Shown here piece after piece: positions 28,795 to 38,768 of a stretch of DNA of 64,000 bases. This stretch comes from Candidatus Comchoanobacter bicostacola. Lineage in GTDB: Bacteria > Pseudomonadota > Gammaproteobacteria > Comchoanobacterales > Comchoanobacteraceae. The notes beneath the pieces were generated by a model. The model saw only the letters and a list, made by a program, of their open reading frames with translations, had not been told where the DNA came from and made no database searches. The first letter of the stretch is position 1; every line of letters starts with the position of its first letter. The stretch covers positions 738,119 through 802,118 of the forward strand of contig NZ_CP092900.1 in the NCBI RefSeq assembly GCF_024172705.1, written 5' to 3'. The translations under genes and the position numbers were made by a program.

Positions 28795-29184
28795 TTAGAT
28801 TTGAGCAACATTAAGCCCTAGCGTTATAAATATTTGCATGCTATTAAAGAAGGTATCTCTAAAAGCTACGTTATTATTTATCAGCCTAATAAATTCTTTA
28901 GCTTCAGATTCAGCGGACTGATTTAAGGTTGTCCACGCTTGAAACCCCACCCGTACATCACCTATTGATTCATTAACAGCTAAATACGCATGCCCAGAAA
29001 CACCCACAAAGAAGTCCTCACCCTTGAAACTGCCATCAGTAAGGCCCAGACTGGTATAATTAGCTTCACTCATACCATACTTCATACCCAAGCCTAGTCC
29101 CAACCTGCTTGCAACCCAAGCTAATCTCCAGATTCCTGCAGGTGAAGTCCATATGAAATCAGTAATTAGCAACCTACCCAGCAT
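28795..29184 (-). pseudogene. Truncated C-terminal copy of an outer-membrane beta-barrel protein
   Basis: The 129-codon frame aligns with the last half of the beta-barrel gene immediately upstream (29301-30083). Shared patterns are GLGMKYGM versus GIGVKYNV, then TTLNQSAESE versus TTLNTSAESD, and the closing DTFFNSMQIFITLGLNV versus DTYYNSTHAAITLSVGI. It lacks a signal peptide and the N-terminal strands, begins just past the terminator of the full-length gene and has no ribosome binding site at its first ATG. It is most simply a decayed tandem duplicate, though a short expressed protein cannot be excluded. Confidence 0.6.
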
Positions 29185-29206
29185 AGAAGCAAATACATGA
29201 TTATAA

Positions 29207-29240
29207 TTAAAAAAGAAAGAGCCGGAAACCGGCTCTTTCT
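29207..29240 (-). terminator. Rho-independent terminator of the beta-barrel gene
   Basis: A perfect 12-bp stem (AGAAAGAGCCGG with its complement, 3-base loop) at 29214-29240 is followed on the minus strand by a T-rich run. It lies about 60 bases after the stop of the gene at 29301-30083. Confidence 0.9.
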
Positions 29241-29300
29241 CTCAGCTTGAAGCTAAAGTGACGACCCCATCCTTAGGGTAGCATCACAACTTAACATTCA

Positions 29301-30083
29301 TTAGACATTAGCTATGCCAACTGACAGTGTTATTGCAGCATGAGTACTATTGTAGTATGTATCTGTCACATCGGTACCACTATGCAAAGCATTCACAAAA
29401 GTAGTAACATCAGACTCAGCACTGGTATTCAAGGTAGTGTAGAACTCTGTGCCAAGGAACATCTCATTTAAGTCAGAACCCCCCAAATCTAAAGATGTTC
29501 TACCAAAGAGACCAATGTAGAAATTGTGGTTTTTTACATTTACTGTGTTACCTGTTGCAGTTGATAGCACGTAATCCAAGTCAGCAACGTTGTACTTTAC
29601 ACCAATCCCTACAGGGCCGTAGAAAAACTTAACACCCGGAGCATAGGCAATTTTATGCTCAACAGTTGCTGTTGCAGGAGCAGCTGCGCCTGCAGGCAAG
29701 CCCAGTACTACAGCGTCGTTACGTAGCCCTGAAACCTCTAAGAACGCCTCAACGGACATCTCATTATCTAGATCCATTCCGAAAGAAATCTCTGCAGCGC
29801 CGTATAGATCCATCTTATCCGCAGACTCTTTAAGAACCGTACCACCTGTAACTAAGGCTGCCTGACGAACCTGGTTTGCTAGCACATTACTATCTGTAGT
29901 ATTCGCCCCGTATGTAGCAGCACGAGTTCCTTTAGCTGTGAGAACATCTTGTGCAGAACCTGCTTTGAAAGAAGCCTTTATGTTAATACCTGATTCACCA
30001 TCAGCACCGTTGTAGTCACGTGCTACTGCAAATGGGGATGCTAAAACTAAACCTGCGATTGTCGCTTTAAGTAAGTGTGTCAT
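29301..30083 (-). CDS. Putative outer-membrane beta-barrel protein
   Basis: The 260-residue product begins with a clear Sec signal peptide (MTHLLKATIAGLVLASPFAVA, cleavage before RDYNG). The rest alternates short amphipathic strands and turns, with Gly/Ser/Asn-rich loops and no long hydrophobic helix, as in 8-10 stranded barrels. The C-terminal strand ends in a hydrophobic Val rather than the usual Phe. I cannot name the family. It has its own promoter (30116-30145) and terminator, so it is monocistronic and probably well expressed. A truncated paralogue lies directly downstream. Confidence 0.75.
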   Translation of the reverse strand: MTHLLKATIAGLVLASPFAVARDYNGADGESGINIKASFKAGSAQDVLTAKGTRAATYGANTTDSNVLANQVRQAALVTGGTVLKESADKMDLYGAAEISFGMDLDNEMSVEAFLEVSGLRNDAVVLGLPAGAAAPATATVEHKIAYAPGVKFFYGPVGIGVKYNVADLDYVLSTATGNTVNVKNHNFYIGLFGRTSLDLGGSDLNEMFLGTEFYTTLNTSAESDVTTFVNALHSGTDVTDTYYNSTHAAITLSVGIANV

Positions 30084-30115
30084 AATCCTATAACCTTTAA
30101 AATTAACCTAACGTT

Positions 30116-30145
30116 AATATAACCAGCCAAACCCCATTAAATCAA
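30116..30145 (-). promoter_or_regulatory. Candidate promoter of the beta-barrel gene
   Basis: TTGATT (30140-30145) and TATATT (30116-30121) on the minus strand are separated by 18 bases. The start codon is about 33 bases downstream, with AGG before it. Confidence 0.5.
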
Positions 30146-30257
30146 CCCTTCACAAGCACTACCTTCTCCTTATTCGCAATTTCCTATATTTTTCATCACT
30201 TTAAAATTACAACTTTTCTAGATACTTTATGAATAACTATATCATCCCCCACACCAC

Positions 30258-30287
30258 TTGCCTGCCACCCTAGAGATATGGCATAAT
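30258..30287 (+). promoter_or_regulatory. Candidate promoter of the MltD-like gene
   Basis: TTGCCT (30258-30263) and CATAAT (30282-30287, five of six) are 18 bases apart, about 30 bases before the start codon of the LysM lipoprotein gene. Confidence 0.45.
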
Positions 30288-30317
30288 TATATGAATTAAT
30301 CATGGATGAGTATTAAT

Positions 30318-31787
30318 ATGAGCAAACTTAGCAGGCTGGTAACCTTAACCGCTCTCACCTCTTTATTAGCTGGCTGTCAAAAGCATGAGCCTCAAGATAT
30401 AGATACAGAAATGCATACTGAGCCGACTCCATCACAGAGTGAATCCTCAGCCTGGCAAAAGCTCAAATCACGTATGGGCCTATCACAAACAAACAGCCAT
30501 TTGTCTGAAGAAGCACTCGAGCAGCTTTCACTACATCTAGCCAATAATAAATCTCAGTTTGCGTACGTAGCTCACCAATGCGAACTCCAAGGTCTACCTA
30601 TAGAAGTCGCATTCATCCCACTCATGATTTCTAACTATGATCCTAGCTATCAAAACAATGGTCAACACGGTCTATGGGGTTTAACCGACGCACAAGCTGC
30701 ACAATTCGGCCTACCCAATGATTATTGGGTCTCTGGTAAAAACGACCCGGTACTCGCTACAGAAGCTGCTCTCTCTTATATTAAGTTTTTATACTCAACC
30801 TTTAATCAGGATTGGGAACTCGCTGTTGCTGCCTTTACCAACGGTATCAACCCTGTCATGCGCGCAGTTCATCACAACCAAGCCCAAGGACTTGATATCA
30901 GCCTTTCATCACTTCCTCTAGAAACATCAGCAAAATCGTTCGTAGAAACACTGCGCACCACTGCACACAATACACTTGAATACTCCGATACACACAGCCT
31001 TAACATTTCAGAACATGATCAGTTCCGCATTATTAACATGCCTAGCCAATTTGATATCAAACAAGCATCCAGCGCACTCAAAATTGATGAAGATGCTCTC
31101 AAAAAACTCAATGCCGGTTTCAAACGACCCATGACTCACCCCAAAGGACTCTACCGACTTTTAGTACCTGCATCTTATTATGATAAAGCCAAACGTATCA
31201 GCATGGATCCAAGTATTGTTAGCTTTATTGCTAAAGAATCCTGGATTAACCATAGAGTTCAACCGGGTGATAGTCTCAGTGTAATCGCTCAGCGCAACAA
31301 TACCACACTCCATGAAATCAAAAAGATTAATCAGCTAACCTCTGACCAAATCTACGTTAATCAGCTGATCTTAATTCCACCCATCGCGAGACCCGATTTA
31401 TATACCGAGTCTGATCAAAGCAACCTACAGCGTGTCATTCATAACGTTTCTGATAATGAAACCCTCTATAGTATTGCGCGCAACTACAATCACAAAGTAT
31501 CTGACGTGATGTACTGGAACCAACTGGATAGTAAATTCCTAACACCTGGACAACAACTGGTCATCTGGAAGGCACCCAAAATAGAGAGCCCCTATCTCTA
31601 TAAAGTTAAAGCTGATGACTCACTCAGTAAGATTGCGCGCAAACACCATACAACGGTTAGCGCTATTCAAAAAGCGAATAATATTACATCAAGTATTATT
31701 CACCCGAATGACAGCTTAATCATCCCTCAGCGCACTAATGCAGAAGCACAGGATAGTAACGCTGAGGAAGAAATAAACCCAGTATAA
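30318..31787 (+). CDS. mltD: MltD-like LysM lipoprotein with degenerate transglycosylase domain
   Basis: The roughly 489-residue lipoprotein has a signal peptide with lipobox LLAGC, a lytic-transglycosylase-like domain (about residues 80-190) and three LysM domains (about 310-355, 371-416 and 425-470) for peptidoglycan binding. In active MltD the catalytic Glu sits in the PIVESAFDP motif. Here that segment reads PLMISNYDP, so Ile104 replaces the Glu, and the usual AAYNSGEG reads AAFTNGIN. The fold looks kept but the enzyme is probably inactive, leaving a peptidoglycan-binding role. I use the ATG at 30318; an in-frame ATG at 30306 is the alternative. Its neighbourhood with gloB matches E. coli mltD-gloB. 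Confidence 0.88.
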   Translation: MSKLSRLVTLTALTSLLAGCQKHEPQDIDTEMHTEPTPSQSESSAWQKLKSRMGLSQTNSHLSEEALEQLSLHLANNKSQFAYVAHQCELQGLPIEVAFIPLMISNYDPSYQNNGQHGLWGLTDAQAAQFGLPNDYWVSGKNDPVLATEAALSYIKFLYSTFNQDWELAVAAFTNGINPVMRAVHHNQAQGLDISLSSLPLETSAKSFVETLRTTAHNTLEYSDTHSLNISEHDQFRIINMPSQFDIKQASSALKIDEDALKKLNAGFKRPMTHPKGLYRLLVPASYYDKAKRISMDPSIVSFIAKESWINHRVQPGDSLSVIAQRNNTTLHEIKKINQLTSDQIYVNQLILIPPIARPDLYTESDQSNLQRVIHNVSDNETLYSIARNYNHKVSDVMYWNQLDSKFLTPGQQLVIWKAPKIESPYLYKVKADDSLSKIARKHHTTVSAIQKANNITSSIIHPNDSLIIPQRTNAEAQDSNAEEEINPV

Positions 31788-32069
31788 TTACTGGGTTCTA
31801 TTTGCATCAACCAATTGACGCTCTAATTTATCATACACACCATCTATCGATGCATACATTTCTTTTGTTGTATGATCTGCCTTAACAGTACGCTTTTGTG
31901 GCAAGTGCGCTACTACTGTTACAATGTGATCTAGCTTTTTAACCTCTAACACCACATGAATATCCTGAATTCTACTGTAGTATTTCTCAAGCTTTTCCAT
32001 CTTTTTTCTACAGTACTCCTCTAACAGATCTGAATGATGCATCTGATGAAATGTAATATTAATATCCAT
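31788..32069 (-). CDS. hpf: Ribosome hibernation promoting factor (short HPF/RaiA family)
   Basis: The 93-residue protein matches short HPF/YhbH. It has the N-terminal strand NITFHQMHHSDLLEEYCRKKMEKLEKYYSRI and the later segment AHLPQKRTVKADHTTKEMYASIDGVYDKLERQL. The family binds the 30S decoding region in stationary phase and promotes 100S dimers. It lacks the long C-terminal domain. It converges tail-to-tail with the LysM gene with no spacer and follows the DUF2177 gene by 9 bases. Confidence 0.92.
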   Translation of the reverse strand: MDINITFHQMHHSDLLEEYCRKKMEKLEKYYSRIQDIHVVLEVKKLDHIVTVVAHLPQKRTVKADHTTKEMYASIDGVYDKLERQLVDANRTQ

Positions 32070-32078
32070 AATTTATCC

Positions 32079-32459
32079 TTAACTTGTTAATCCAATGACC
32101 TGTGCAAAATATGCGGTTGCAGCATACAAAACACCACCCCAAACCCAGTCGGTTAATACTAAAGACCATGTCCAAGCATCAACAACAACGTAGTTTGTTA
32201 ATCCATATACACCGTATACAACCACACCAAAAACAAAACCATACAATACAGGCTGAGCACTCGGCAATACAAATACAAACAAACCTAAAAGCAGCATGCT
32301 ATAAGCTAATATAGCCCCTAAAGCAAAATCCACCCCACCCCGATCTGCCATCAGCGATTGCAAAACATCAGCATACAAAGGTTTTGCAAATAGACTGATC
32401 CACAAAGCATCTAAAGCCAAAAAACAAACCATTGTTGCAACGACTTTTAAAATATACAT
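32079..32459 (-). CDS. DUF2177 family membrane protein
   Basis: The 126-residue protein has four hydrophobic segments and the DUF2177 pattern: an early LDALWI, then KPLYADVLQ, then a LTNYVVVDAWTWSLVLTDWVWGGVLY C-terminal part. Function is unknown in the family. It starts 3 bases after the ECM4-like gene and 9 before hpf, suggesting co-transcription. Confidence 0.85.
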   Translation of the reverse strand: MYILKVVATMVCFLALDALWISLFAKPLYADVLQSLMADRGGVDFALGAILAYSMLLLGLFVFVLPSAQPVLYGFVFGVVVYGVYGLTNYVVVDAWTWSLVLTDWVWGGVLYAATAYFAQVIGLTS

Positions 32460-32462
32460 TAC

Positions 32463-33371
32463 CTACTCCCTGTTAAAATCATGATACGGTCCAACTGGAA
32501 CAATTTGTGTTGGATTAATCCACGGATGAGATTGATAATAATGCGTCTTAATCGCATCAACATCAACTGTGTCCCACACTTGATCATAAATCCTCATCAT
32601 ATATGCAGTCAACTGCGGATAGTCTCTAATCTGTCGCTGATTACACTTAAAGTGACCATAGTATACGATATCAAAACGAACCAAAACCACAAATAACCGT
32701 ACATCACATAAGAGTATTTCAGAACCCAACAAATATGACCGACCATCCAATAGCTCAATCTCTAACCGATCCAATGCTTCAAATAATTGATTACACTCTT
32801 TTTCATAGACGGACTGCTTGCTCGCAAAACCTACTCGATAAACTGCATTCGCAATCTGCTCATAAATCCAATCACATTTGACCTGAACATCATAACGAAT
32901 ATTATTCGGCATTAAATTAAAATCACCCTCCACGAAATGAGACCACTCATTATTCATCATCATAATAAGATCCATAGACTCATTATTGACAATACATTTA
33001 TTTTGAGTATCCCAAAGTATAGGCACTGTAACCTTGCCTGTAAAATTTGGATCAGTTTGGGTATAAAGCTCGTGTAGCATCTTTGCACCCGTTTCTTTAT
33101 TTGGTTTCTCAAGCATCCATCCTTGATCACCCATATAAGGACTTACATAACGAACTTCTACAACAGACTCTAGTCCAGCCAATTTTCGTACAATTAATAC
33201 ACTACTTGCCCACGGGCAAGCTAGTGACACATAAAGAACAAATCGGCTAGGCTTACGCCCCATAGTTTTACGACTAATTATATCTCGATAAGGTGACTCC
33301 GGCCGAACAAAACCACCCTCTATATTTTCTGGATTTTTTACCTGCCACACTCCATTGACCAGCATTCCCAT
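32463..33371 (-). CDS. Glutathionyl-hydroquinone reductase (ECM4/YqjG family)
   Basis: The 302-residue omega/xi-class glutathione transferase reduces glutathionyl-hydroquinones. Its catalytic motif ACPWA puts the nucleophile at Cys52, preceded by RFVLYVSL and followed by a thioredoxin-like domain (TVPILWDTQNKCIVNNES) and an all-helical C-terminal domain. It is a little shorter than E. coli YqjG (328). The start ATG at 33371 has GTGAG upstream; a second ATG two codons in is possible. It follows the ABC exporter by 6 bases. Confidence 0.9.
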   Translation of the reverse strand: MGMLVNGVWQVKNPENIEGGFVRPESPYRDIISRKTMGRKPSRFVLYVSLACPWASSVLIVRKLAGLESVVEVRYVSPYMGDQGWMLEKPNKETGAKMLHELYTQTDPNFTGKVTVPILWDTQNKCIVNNESMDLIMMMNNEWSHFVEGDFNLMPNNIRYDVQVKCDWIYEQIANAVYRVGFASKQSVYEKECNQLFEALDRLEIELLDGRSYLLGSEILLCDVRLFVVLVRFDIVYYGHFKCNQRQIRDYPQLTAYMMRIYDQVWDTVDVDAIKTHYYQSHPWINPTQIVPVGPYHDFNRE

Positions 33372-33377
33372 AGTATC

Positions 33378-35111
33378 TCACCCACTAATTATCATCTGTA
33401 TATTTGCAATATCCCTATAAATATCGGAGTTCTTCAAAAGGTATCGGTGCGTACCTTGAGCTTGAACCTCTCCTTGATCGAGCACAACAATATGATCAGC
33501 ATCCATTACAGTTGCTAGCCTATGCGCAATCACTAAAACCGTCTTCTTAGCAAAAGCACCTTTCAAAGCTGAAGTAATTGCTTCTTCCGTAATAGCATCT
33601 AACGCATTTGTTGCTTCATCTAATAATACTATATCTGCATCACGAATAATAGCCCTAGCGAGCGCAACCCTTTGGCGTTGACCTTCAGATAATAAGACAC
33701 CACGCTCACCCACAACCGTATCCAACCCATCTGGAAGCATTTCTACAAAGGCATCAATATTCGCCATCTTAATAGCAGCAAGCACAGCTTCTTCCGTATA
33801 GTTGCCACCCAATGTAATGTTTTCACGTAATGACATCGGAAAGATACCCGCTTGATGAGACACCAACGCTATGGATGAACGTAGTCCACTGGTACTCAGC
33901 TCAGTTGAGTCACTCTGCCCAACTTGAATACTTCCCTCATAGTGCTTATAAAACCCCATGAGTAATTTAAAGATAGTGCTTTTACCTGCACCAGAGATCC
34001 CTACCAAAGCCGTTACCTTACCTGCCTGGGCTTCAAAGGACACTTTGTTTAAAATTTGGATATTCTTACGTAGCGGATATATAAATGACACTCCATCAAA
34101 ACTAATATCATAGGCTTTGAGATCAGCACCGCTATCTTGCACATCAACCGGCTGAGCCAACAAATCAATAATGCGACTCATAGCACCAGATGCACGCATT
34201 AAATCACCCCAAACCTCCGATAATGCAGCTACTGCAACCGAAATATACACTGAATACCCAAAAAATTGACCAATATCACCTGCAGTTAAACCAGAGTCTC
34301 CAGTAAATACAGCCAATGTACCTAACCACAAGACCGCAACCATAGCAGAGATAACCAACACCATGATCATGACTGTCAACTGTGAGCGTGCCCAGATTCG
34401 TTTTTTAGATGCACGGAACCCCTCTTCGATCACACCCGAAAAATGACGATGTGCAGCAGCTTCATACTGATATGCCCTCACCGTTTCAATCAGTGATAGA
34501 ACTTGATTTGCATACGCATTTGACTCCGCGATAAATGCTTGGCTTTCCTTAGATAATAAACGATATTTTCTAGCAAAGTAAATCACTGGAGCAACCACAG
34601 CAGGCGTGACCACCAACATTAACATACTCAAATAAGGACTGGTCATAAATAAAAATACTGCAGACCCCAGTAGTAACACAAAGTTCCTAAGTGCTACTGA
34701 TAAACTGGTACCTACAACCTGTTCAACCAATGTTGTATCTGTAATTAATCGACTGGTTAATTCCCCAATTTGGTTTTGATCAAAAAACGTCGAGTTCATT
34801 CGTGTTAAATGAATAAACAGTCTCTGCCTTAAAACAGCAACCACACGCTCACCCAACCAAGACACCATATAAAATCGATATGCGGATGCAACTCCTAACC
34901 CCAATGCAACACATAAAGTAACTAAGAATCCAGTCTGTAACTGAGCTAAATCCTCCGCCACAGCTGCTGTTACAATTTCTTTAATCATCATAGGCAACGC
35001 CAGCGTAAAAGCAGATGCCAAGAATAAGGCCAAAATAGCTTGAACGACATGCCAGCGATACTGAACAAATAACGGCATCAATAGCCGGTAGGAATGAAAA
35101 CGATTAACCAT
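33378..35111 (-). CDS. ABC exporter, fused membrane and ATPase domains
   Basis: The 577-residue half-transporter has six transmembrane segments in residues 1-310. An ATPase domain follows: Walker A GISGAGKST near 370-378, signature LSEGQRQRVALARA near 470, and Walker B IVLLDEATNALD near 490. The family (MsbA/LmrA-like, ABCB) works as a homodimer and exports lipids, peptides or drugs. The substrate cannot be told from sequence, and I do not call it msbA without lipid A neighbours. The frame is open 12 codons further up, but the ATG at 35111 sits directly after the lon stop. Confidence 0.9.
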   Translation of the reverse strand: MVNRFHSYRLLMPLFVQYRWHVVQAILALFLASAFTLALPMMIKEIVTAAVAEDLAQLQTGFLVTLCVALGLGVASAYRFYMVSWLGERVVAVLRQRLFIHLTRMNSTFFDQNQIGELTSRLITDTTLVEQVVGTSLSVALRNFVLLLGSAVFLFMTSPYLSMLMLVVTPAVVAPVIYFARKYRLLSKESQAFIAESNAYANQVLSLIETVRAYQYEAAAHRHFSGVIEEGFRASKKRIWARSQLTVMIMVLVISAMVAVLWLGTLAVFTGDSGLTAGDIGQFFGYSVYISVAVAALSEVWGDLMRASGAMSRIIDLLAQPVDVQDSGADLKAYDISFDGVSFIYPLRKNIQILNKVSFEAQAGKVTALVGISGAGKSTIFKLLMGFYKHYEGSIQVGQSDSTELSTSGLRSSIALVSHQAGIFPMSLRENITLGGNYTEEAVLAAIKMANIDAFVEMLPDGLDTVVGERGVLLSEGQRQRVALARAIIRDADIVLLDEATNALDAITEEAITSALKGAFAKKTVLVIAHRLATVMDADHIVVLDQGEVQAQGTHRYLLKNSDIYRDIANIQMIISG

Positions 35112-35112
35112 T

Positions 35113-37452
35113 TTATTTAACCAATACTTTCTTAAAGACCTCGTCAATATGACTCACAAAGACAATCTCTACTTTACCTTTGATATCCTTCTCGAAATCC
35201 TTTAAATCCTTTTGGTTTTGCTTAGGAAGAATAACTATTTTAGCACCTGCACGAATTGCTGCTAAAATCTTTTCTTTTAATCCCCCAATCGCGATTACAT
35301 TACCTCTAAGTGTAATTTCACCAGTCATTGCCACATCATTTGCAACCTTATGACCAGTAATGACCGATAACAATGCTGTCGCCATACCTATCCCTGCACT
35401 GGGACCATCTTTAGGTGTAGCACCTTCAGGAACGTGAATATGGAAATCATGTTTATCCAATAAACTTGATTTAAACTGATATTTTTTCGCTACTGACCGA
35501 ACAACTGAATAAGCTGCTTTAATTGATTCTTGCATCACCTCACCCAAGGATCCGGTATAAACCAGCTCACCTTTTCCAGGTAATTTTAGTGCTTCAATAG
35601 TCAGTAGCTCACCACCGACGCAAGTCCATGCCAATCCATTCACCACACCCACAGCTGACTTTTTACCAATCGAATGCTTATCATAATGCGGTGCTTGCAA
35701 ATACTTCTGCAAATGTGACTTTTTGATGACTTTAGGTTTAGAGGCTGCGCGCTTTCCATGCCGCTCACGTACTACCTTTCTACAAATCTTAGACAAGCAA
35801 CGCTCTAAGTCTCTAACGCCTGCCTCTCCCGTATAATCTGAGATAACAGATGTAAGCGCTTCGTCATCAAACGCCAACTCCTTAGATGACAACCCATTAT
35901 TTTTCATGGTTTTTGCAACTAAATAGTCTTTTGCAATCCCCAGTTTTTCTTCAGCTGTATATCCGGACAAATGAATCAACTCCATACGGTCCAGCAAAGC
36001 CGGGGGGATATCAGTCGTATTAGCCGTAGTAATAAACAGTACCTTAGATAGATCGGCCTCAAACTCAATATAGTGATCTGCAAATTTATCATTTTGCTCA
36101 GGATCCAGCACTTCTAACAATGCTGAAGCCGGATCTCCTCGAAAATCCATACCCATTTTATCAATTTCATCCAACATGATCAGTGGATTCATCGTAGACG
36201 TCCTACCCAGCGCACGAATAATTTGACCAGGCATTGCACCAACAAATGTACGCCTATGCCCCCTTATTTCGGAATCTTCTCGCACCCCACCTAAAGCAAC
36301 ACGAACAAATGAACGTCCCATAGCTTTTGCAATCGATTGACCTAATGAAGTCTTACCTACACCTGGTGGACCCACAAAACACAAAATAGGCGCTTTGATC
36401 TCTGATACTCTATGCGAAACAGCTAATGATTCAATAATACGCTCCTTAATTTTATCCAGACCATAATGATCCTTATTGAGAATATCCATTGCTGCATCTA
36501 GATCCTGATTAATTGGATCATATTTCCCCCAGCTCACACTAAAGACCGTATCTAGATAATTTCTAATGACTGCAGCTTCAGAAGACATTGACGGCATGAG
36601 CTTTAACTTTCCAACCTCATTCATTAGCTTTTTACGTGTTTCAGCACTTAACTTCACACGTCTTGCCTTATCTTCAAAGTCAGGTAAATCACCCACTAAA
36701 CCCGCATCACCGTCTAGTGCATGCAATTCATTTTGCATCACCTCTAGTTTCTTTCTCAAAAAGTACGACTTTTGCTCTTTAGAAATTTCATCCCGCACTT
36801 TATCGAGCACTTCCTTCTCTTTATCTTTCCAGGCCCGCTCACTTTCAATTAATCCTAAAACCAGCTTAATTCTTGCACCTAAGTCTGCTGTCTCCAATAT
36901 CTTCTGTTTAGAGCGCACACTAATCGGCAAATGTGAGCTGATCAAGTCTGTATATTCTTCTACACTGGATATGTTAGCTAAATTTGCAATTAAATCTAAT
37001 GATAGGTGCTCAGTAGCCTGAACATACTCCGAAAACTTTTCTTGCATCACGCGTGATAGTGTTTTTAATTCTTCGGACACCTGATCGATCGTACTAAAGA
37101 CCTCACCCCTAGCTTTAAATACACGGCTAGCTTTATCAAATGTAAGTCTTGACACCCGTACTCTTGCCACCCCTTCTGCAAGCAGCTTCATTGTCCCATC
37201 AGGCATATTAACAGCCTGTAAGATACGCATTGAAGTACCATACCGGTATAAATCCTTTACTGAAACATCCTCTTTTTCAGCATCCCGTTGCGCCAAACAT
37301 AATAACTCTACTGCACTGTTGTTGATGACCTGCTCAATCGCATTAACAGACATTTCTCTACCCACAAAAAGTGGCACCACAGTGCCTGGGAAGACAACTA
37401 TATCACGTACAGCTAAAACCGCATAACTTCCTATATTTTTACCCTCAGCCAT
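35113..37452 (-). CDS. lon: ATP-dependent protease Lon
   Basis: A full-length Lon of 779 residues degrades misfolded and regulatory proteins in the cytoplasm. The order is an N-terminal substrate-binding domain, a coiled-coil region, AAA+ with Walker [13 protein letters not shown] near residue 360 and Walker [12 protein letters not shown], then the Ser-Lys protease domain with catalytic Ser in [11 protein letters not shown] near residue 685 and Lys in the [13 protein letters not shown] region. The ATG at 37452 is preceded by GGAG and overlaps the clpX stop by 8 bases. The tig-clpP-clpX-lon order is standard. Confidence 0.97.
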   Translation of the reverse strand: MAEGKNIGSYAVLAVRDIVVFPGTVVPLFVGREMSVNAIEQVINNSAVELLCLAQRDAEKEDVSVKDLYRYGTSMRILQAVNMPDGTMKLLAEGVARVRVSRLTFDKASRVFKARGEVFSTIDQVSEELKTLSRVMQEKFSEYVQATEHLSLDLIANLANISSVEEYTDLISSHLPISVRSKQKILETADLGARIKLVLGLIESERAWKDKEKEVLDKVRDEISKEQKSYFLRKKLEVMQNELHALDGDAGLVGDLPDFEDKARRVKLSAETRKKLMNEVGKLKLMPSMSSEAAVIRNYLDTVFSVSWGKYDPINQDLDAAMDILNKDHYGLDKIKERIIESLAVSHRVSEIKAPILCFVGPPGVGKTSLGQSIAKAMGRSFVRVALGGVREDSEIRGHRRTFVGAMPGQIIRALGRTSTMNPLIMLDEIDKMGMDFRGDPASALLEVLDPEQNDKFADHYIEFEADLSKVLFITTANTTDIPPALLDRMELIHLSGYTAEEKLGIAKDYLVAKTMKNNGLSSKELAFDDEALTSVISDYTGEAGVRDLERCLSKICRKVVRERHGKRAASKPKVIKKSHLQKYLQAPHYDKHSIGKKSAVGVVNGLAWTCVGGELLTIEALKLPGKGELVYTGSLGEVMQESIKAAYSVVRSVAKKYQFKSSLLDKHDFHIHVPEGATPKDGPSAGIGMATALLSVITGHKVANDVAMTGEITLRGNVIAIGGLKEKILAAIRAGAKIVILPKQNQKDLKDFEKDIKGKVEIVFVSHIDEVFKKVLVK

Positions 37453-38692
37453 CAATTGCTCCAGCCTGCTTACCTTGTTTCTCTTTATATACTAAAATTG
37501 GATCCAACTTACCATCAATAACATCCTGATCAATGACTACTTTATCCAGCCCTTTAATTGATGGAATATCATACATGGTATTTAAGAGCAGTTTCTCTGT
37601 TACCCCTCTTAAACCACGAGCCCCTAATTTTGATTTAATTGCATTTTCTGCCAAGCGCTTAACTGCCGACTCTTGAAACTCAATAACAACATCATCTAAT
37701 GAAAACAAATGCTGATACTGCTTAATAATAGAATTCTTTGGCTCAACTAAAATGGCCTCAAGCTCATTTTTTGTTAAACCTGATAAAACTGCATGCACTG
37801 GCAAACGACCAATGAGTTCTGAAATCAAGCCAAACTTTACCAAGTCTTGCGTTTCCACTAAGGATAAAAGATGATCTTGAGTCATCTTGCTTTTCACAGT
37901 TGCCCCAAAACCAATTCCAGACTTCTGAGTTCGCTCTAATACAATCTCTTCTAAACCACTAAATGCGCCTGAGCAAATAAACAAAATGTTTGAGGTATCA
38001 ACCTGAATGTATTCTTGATTTGGGTGCTTGCGACCACCTTGTGGCGGTACAGACACAACACTTCCTTCAATCAGTTTTAAGAGCGCCTGCTGCACTCCTT
38101 CCCCTGAAACATCACGGGTAATGGAAGCACTAGATCCTCGTCGTGCAATTTTATCAATCTCATCAATATATACGATTCCTTTTTGAGCACGCTCAACATC
38201 AAAATCACAATTTTGTAACAACTTATGAATAATGGTTTCAACATCTTCACCCACATAACCAGCCTCTGTTAAAGAGGTAGCATCCACAATTGCAAATGGC
38301 ACATGTAGTTTATCTGCTAAAGTTTGAGCAAGAAGCGTCTTACCACTTCCAGTAGGTCCTAACAGTAAAATATTACTTTTTGAAAGTTTAACGTCAGACT
38401 TTTTCGCTGTTAATATACGTTTGTAATGATTATACACCGCAACCGACAAAACTTTTTTAGCATTTGACTGGCCAATAATATACTCATCTAAATATTGCTT
38501 GGTCTCTTTTGGACTAGTGAGCTGAACCTCATCTGAGTCCGGTTCATTATCCTGGGTATGCTGATTCAGTATCTCATTACATAAATCAATACATTCGTTG
38601 CAGATATAAACATTTGGACCTGCAATTATTTTCTTAACCTCATCTTGTGACTTTGAACAAAACGAGCACTGATGCAACTTCTCATCTGCCAT
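37445..38692 (-). CDS. clpX: ClpXP ATPase subunit ClpX
   Basis: The 415-residue AAA+ unfoldase feeds substrates to ClpP. The N-terminal zinc-binding domain has Cys9, Cys12, Cys31 and Cys34. Walker A ([14 protein letters not shown]) is near residue 115, the pore loop AGYVGEDVE follows, and Walker [13 protein letters not shown] comes next. The IGF loop for ClpP docking is recognisable as SGIGFGATV. The ClpX adaptor SspB is encoded at 61609-62034. The gene is 76 bases after clpP. Confidence 0.97.
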   Translation of the reverse strand: MADEKLHQCSFCSKSQDEVKKIIAGPNVYICNECIDLCNEILNQHTQDNEPDSDEVQLTSPKETKQYLDEYIIGQSNAKKVLSVAVYNHYKRILTAKKSDVKLSKSNILLLGPTGSGKTLLAQTLADKLHVPFAIVDATSLTEAGYVGEDVETIIHKLLQNCDFDVERAQKGIVYIDEIDKIARRGSSASITRDVSGEGVQQALLKLIEGSVVSVPPQGGRKHPNQEYIQVDTSNILFICSGAFSGLEEIVLERTQKSGIGFGATVKSKMTQDHLLSLVETQDLVKFGLISELIGRLPVHAVLSGLTKNELEAILVEPKNSIIKQYQHLFSLDDVVIEFQESAVKRLAENAIKSKLGARGLRGVTEKLLLNTMYDIPSIKGLDKVVIDQDVIDGKLDPILVYKEKQGKQAGAIDG

Positions 38693-38768
38693 TATTAAAC
38701 CTCTGTTGGTTATCTAATGCTTATTAAAGCAAACCTTAAATTAAATATGGGGATGAAAAATAAAAGCT

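Noticed and set aside
33378-35111. Calling the ABC exporter MsbA
   Set aside because: The domain layout fits, but there is no lipid A gene (such as lpxK) beside it and many ABCB exporters look alike, so a specific name is not supported.
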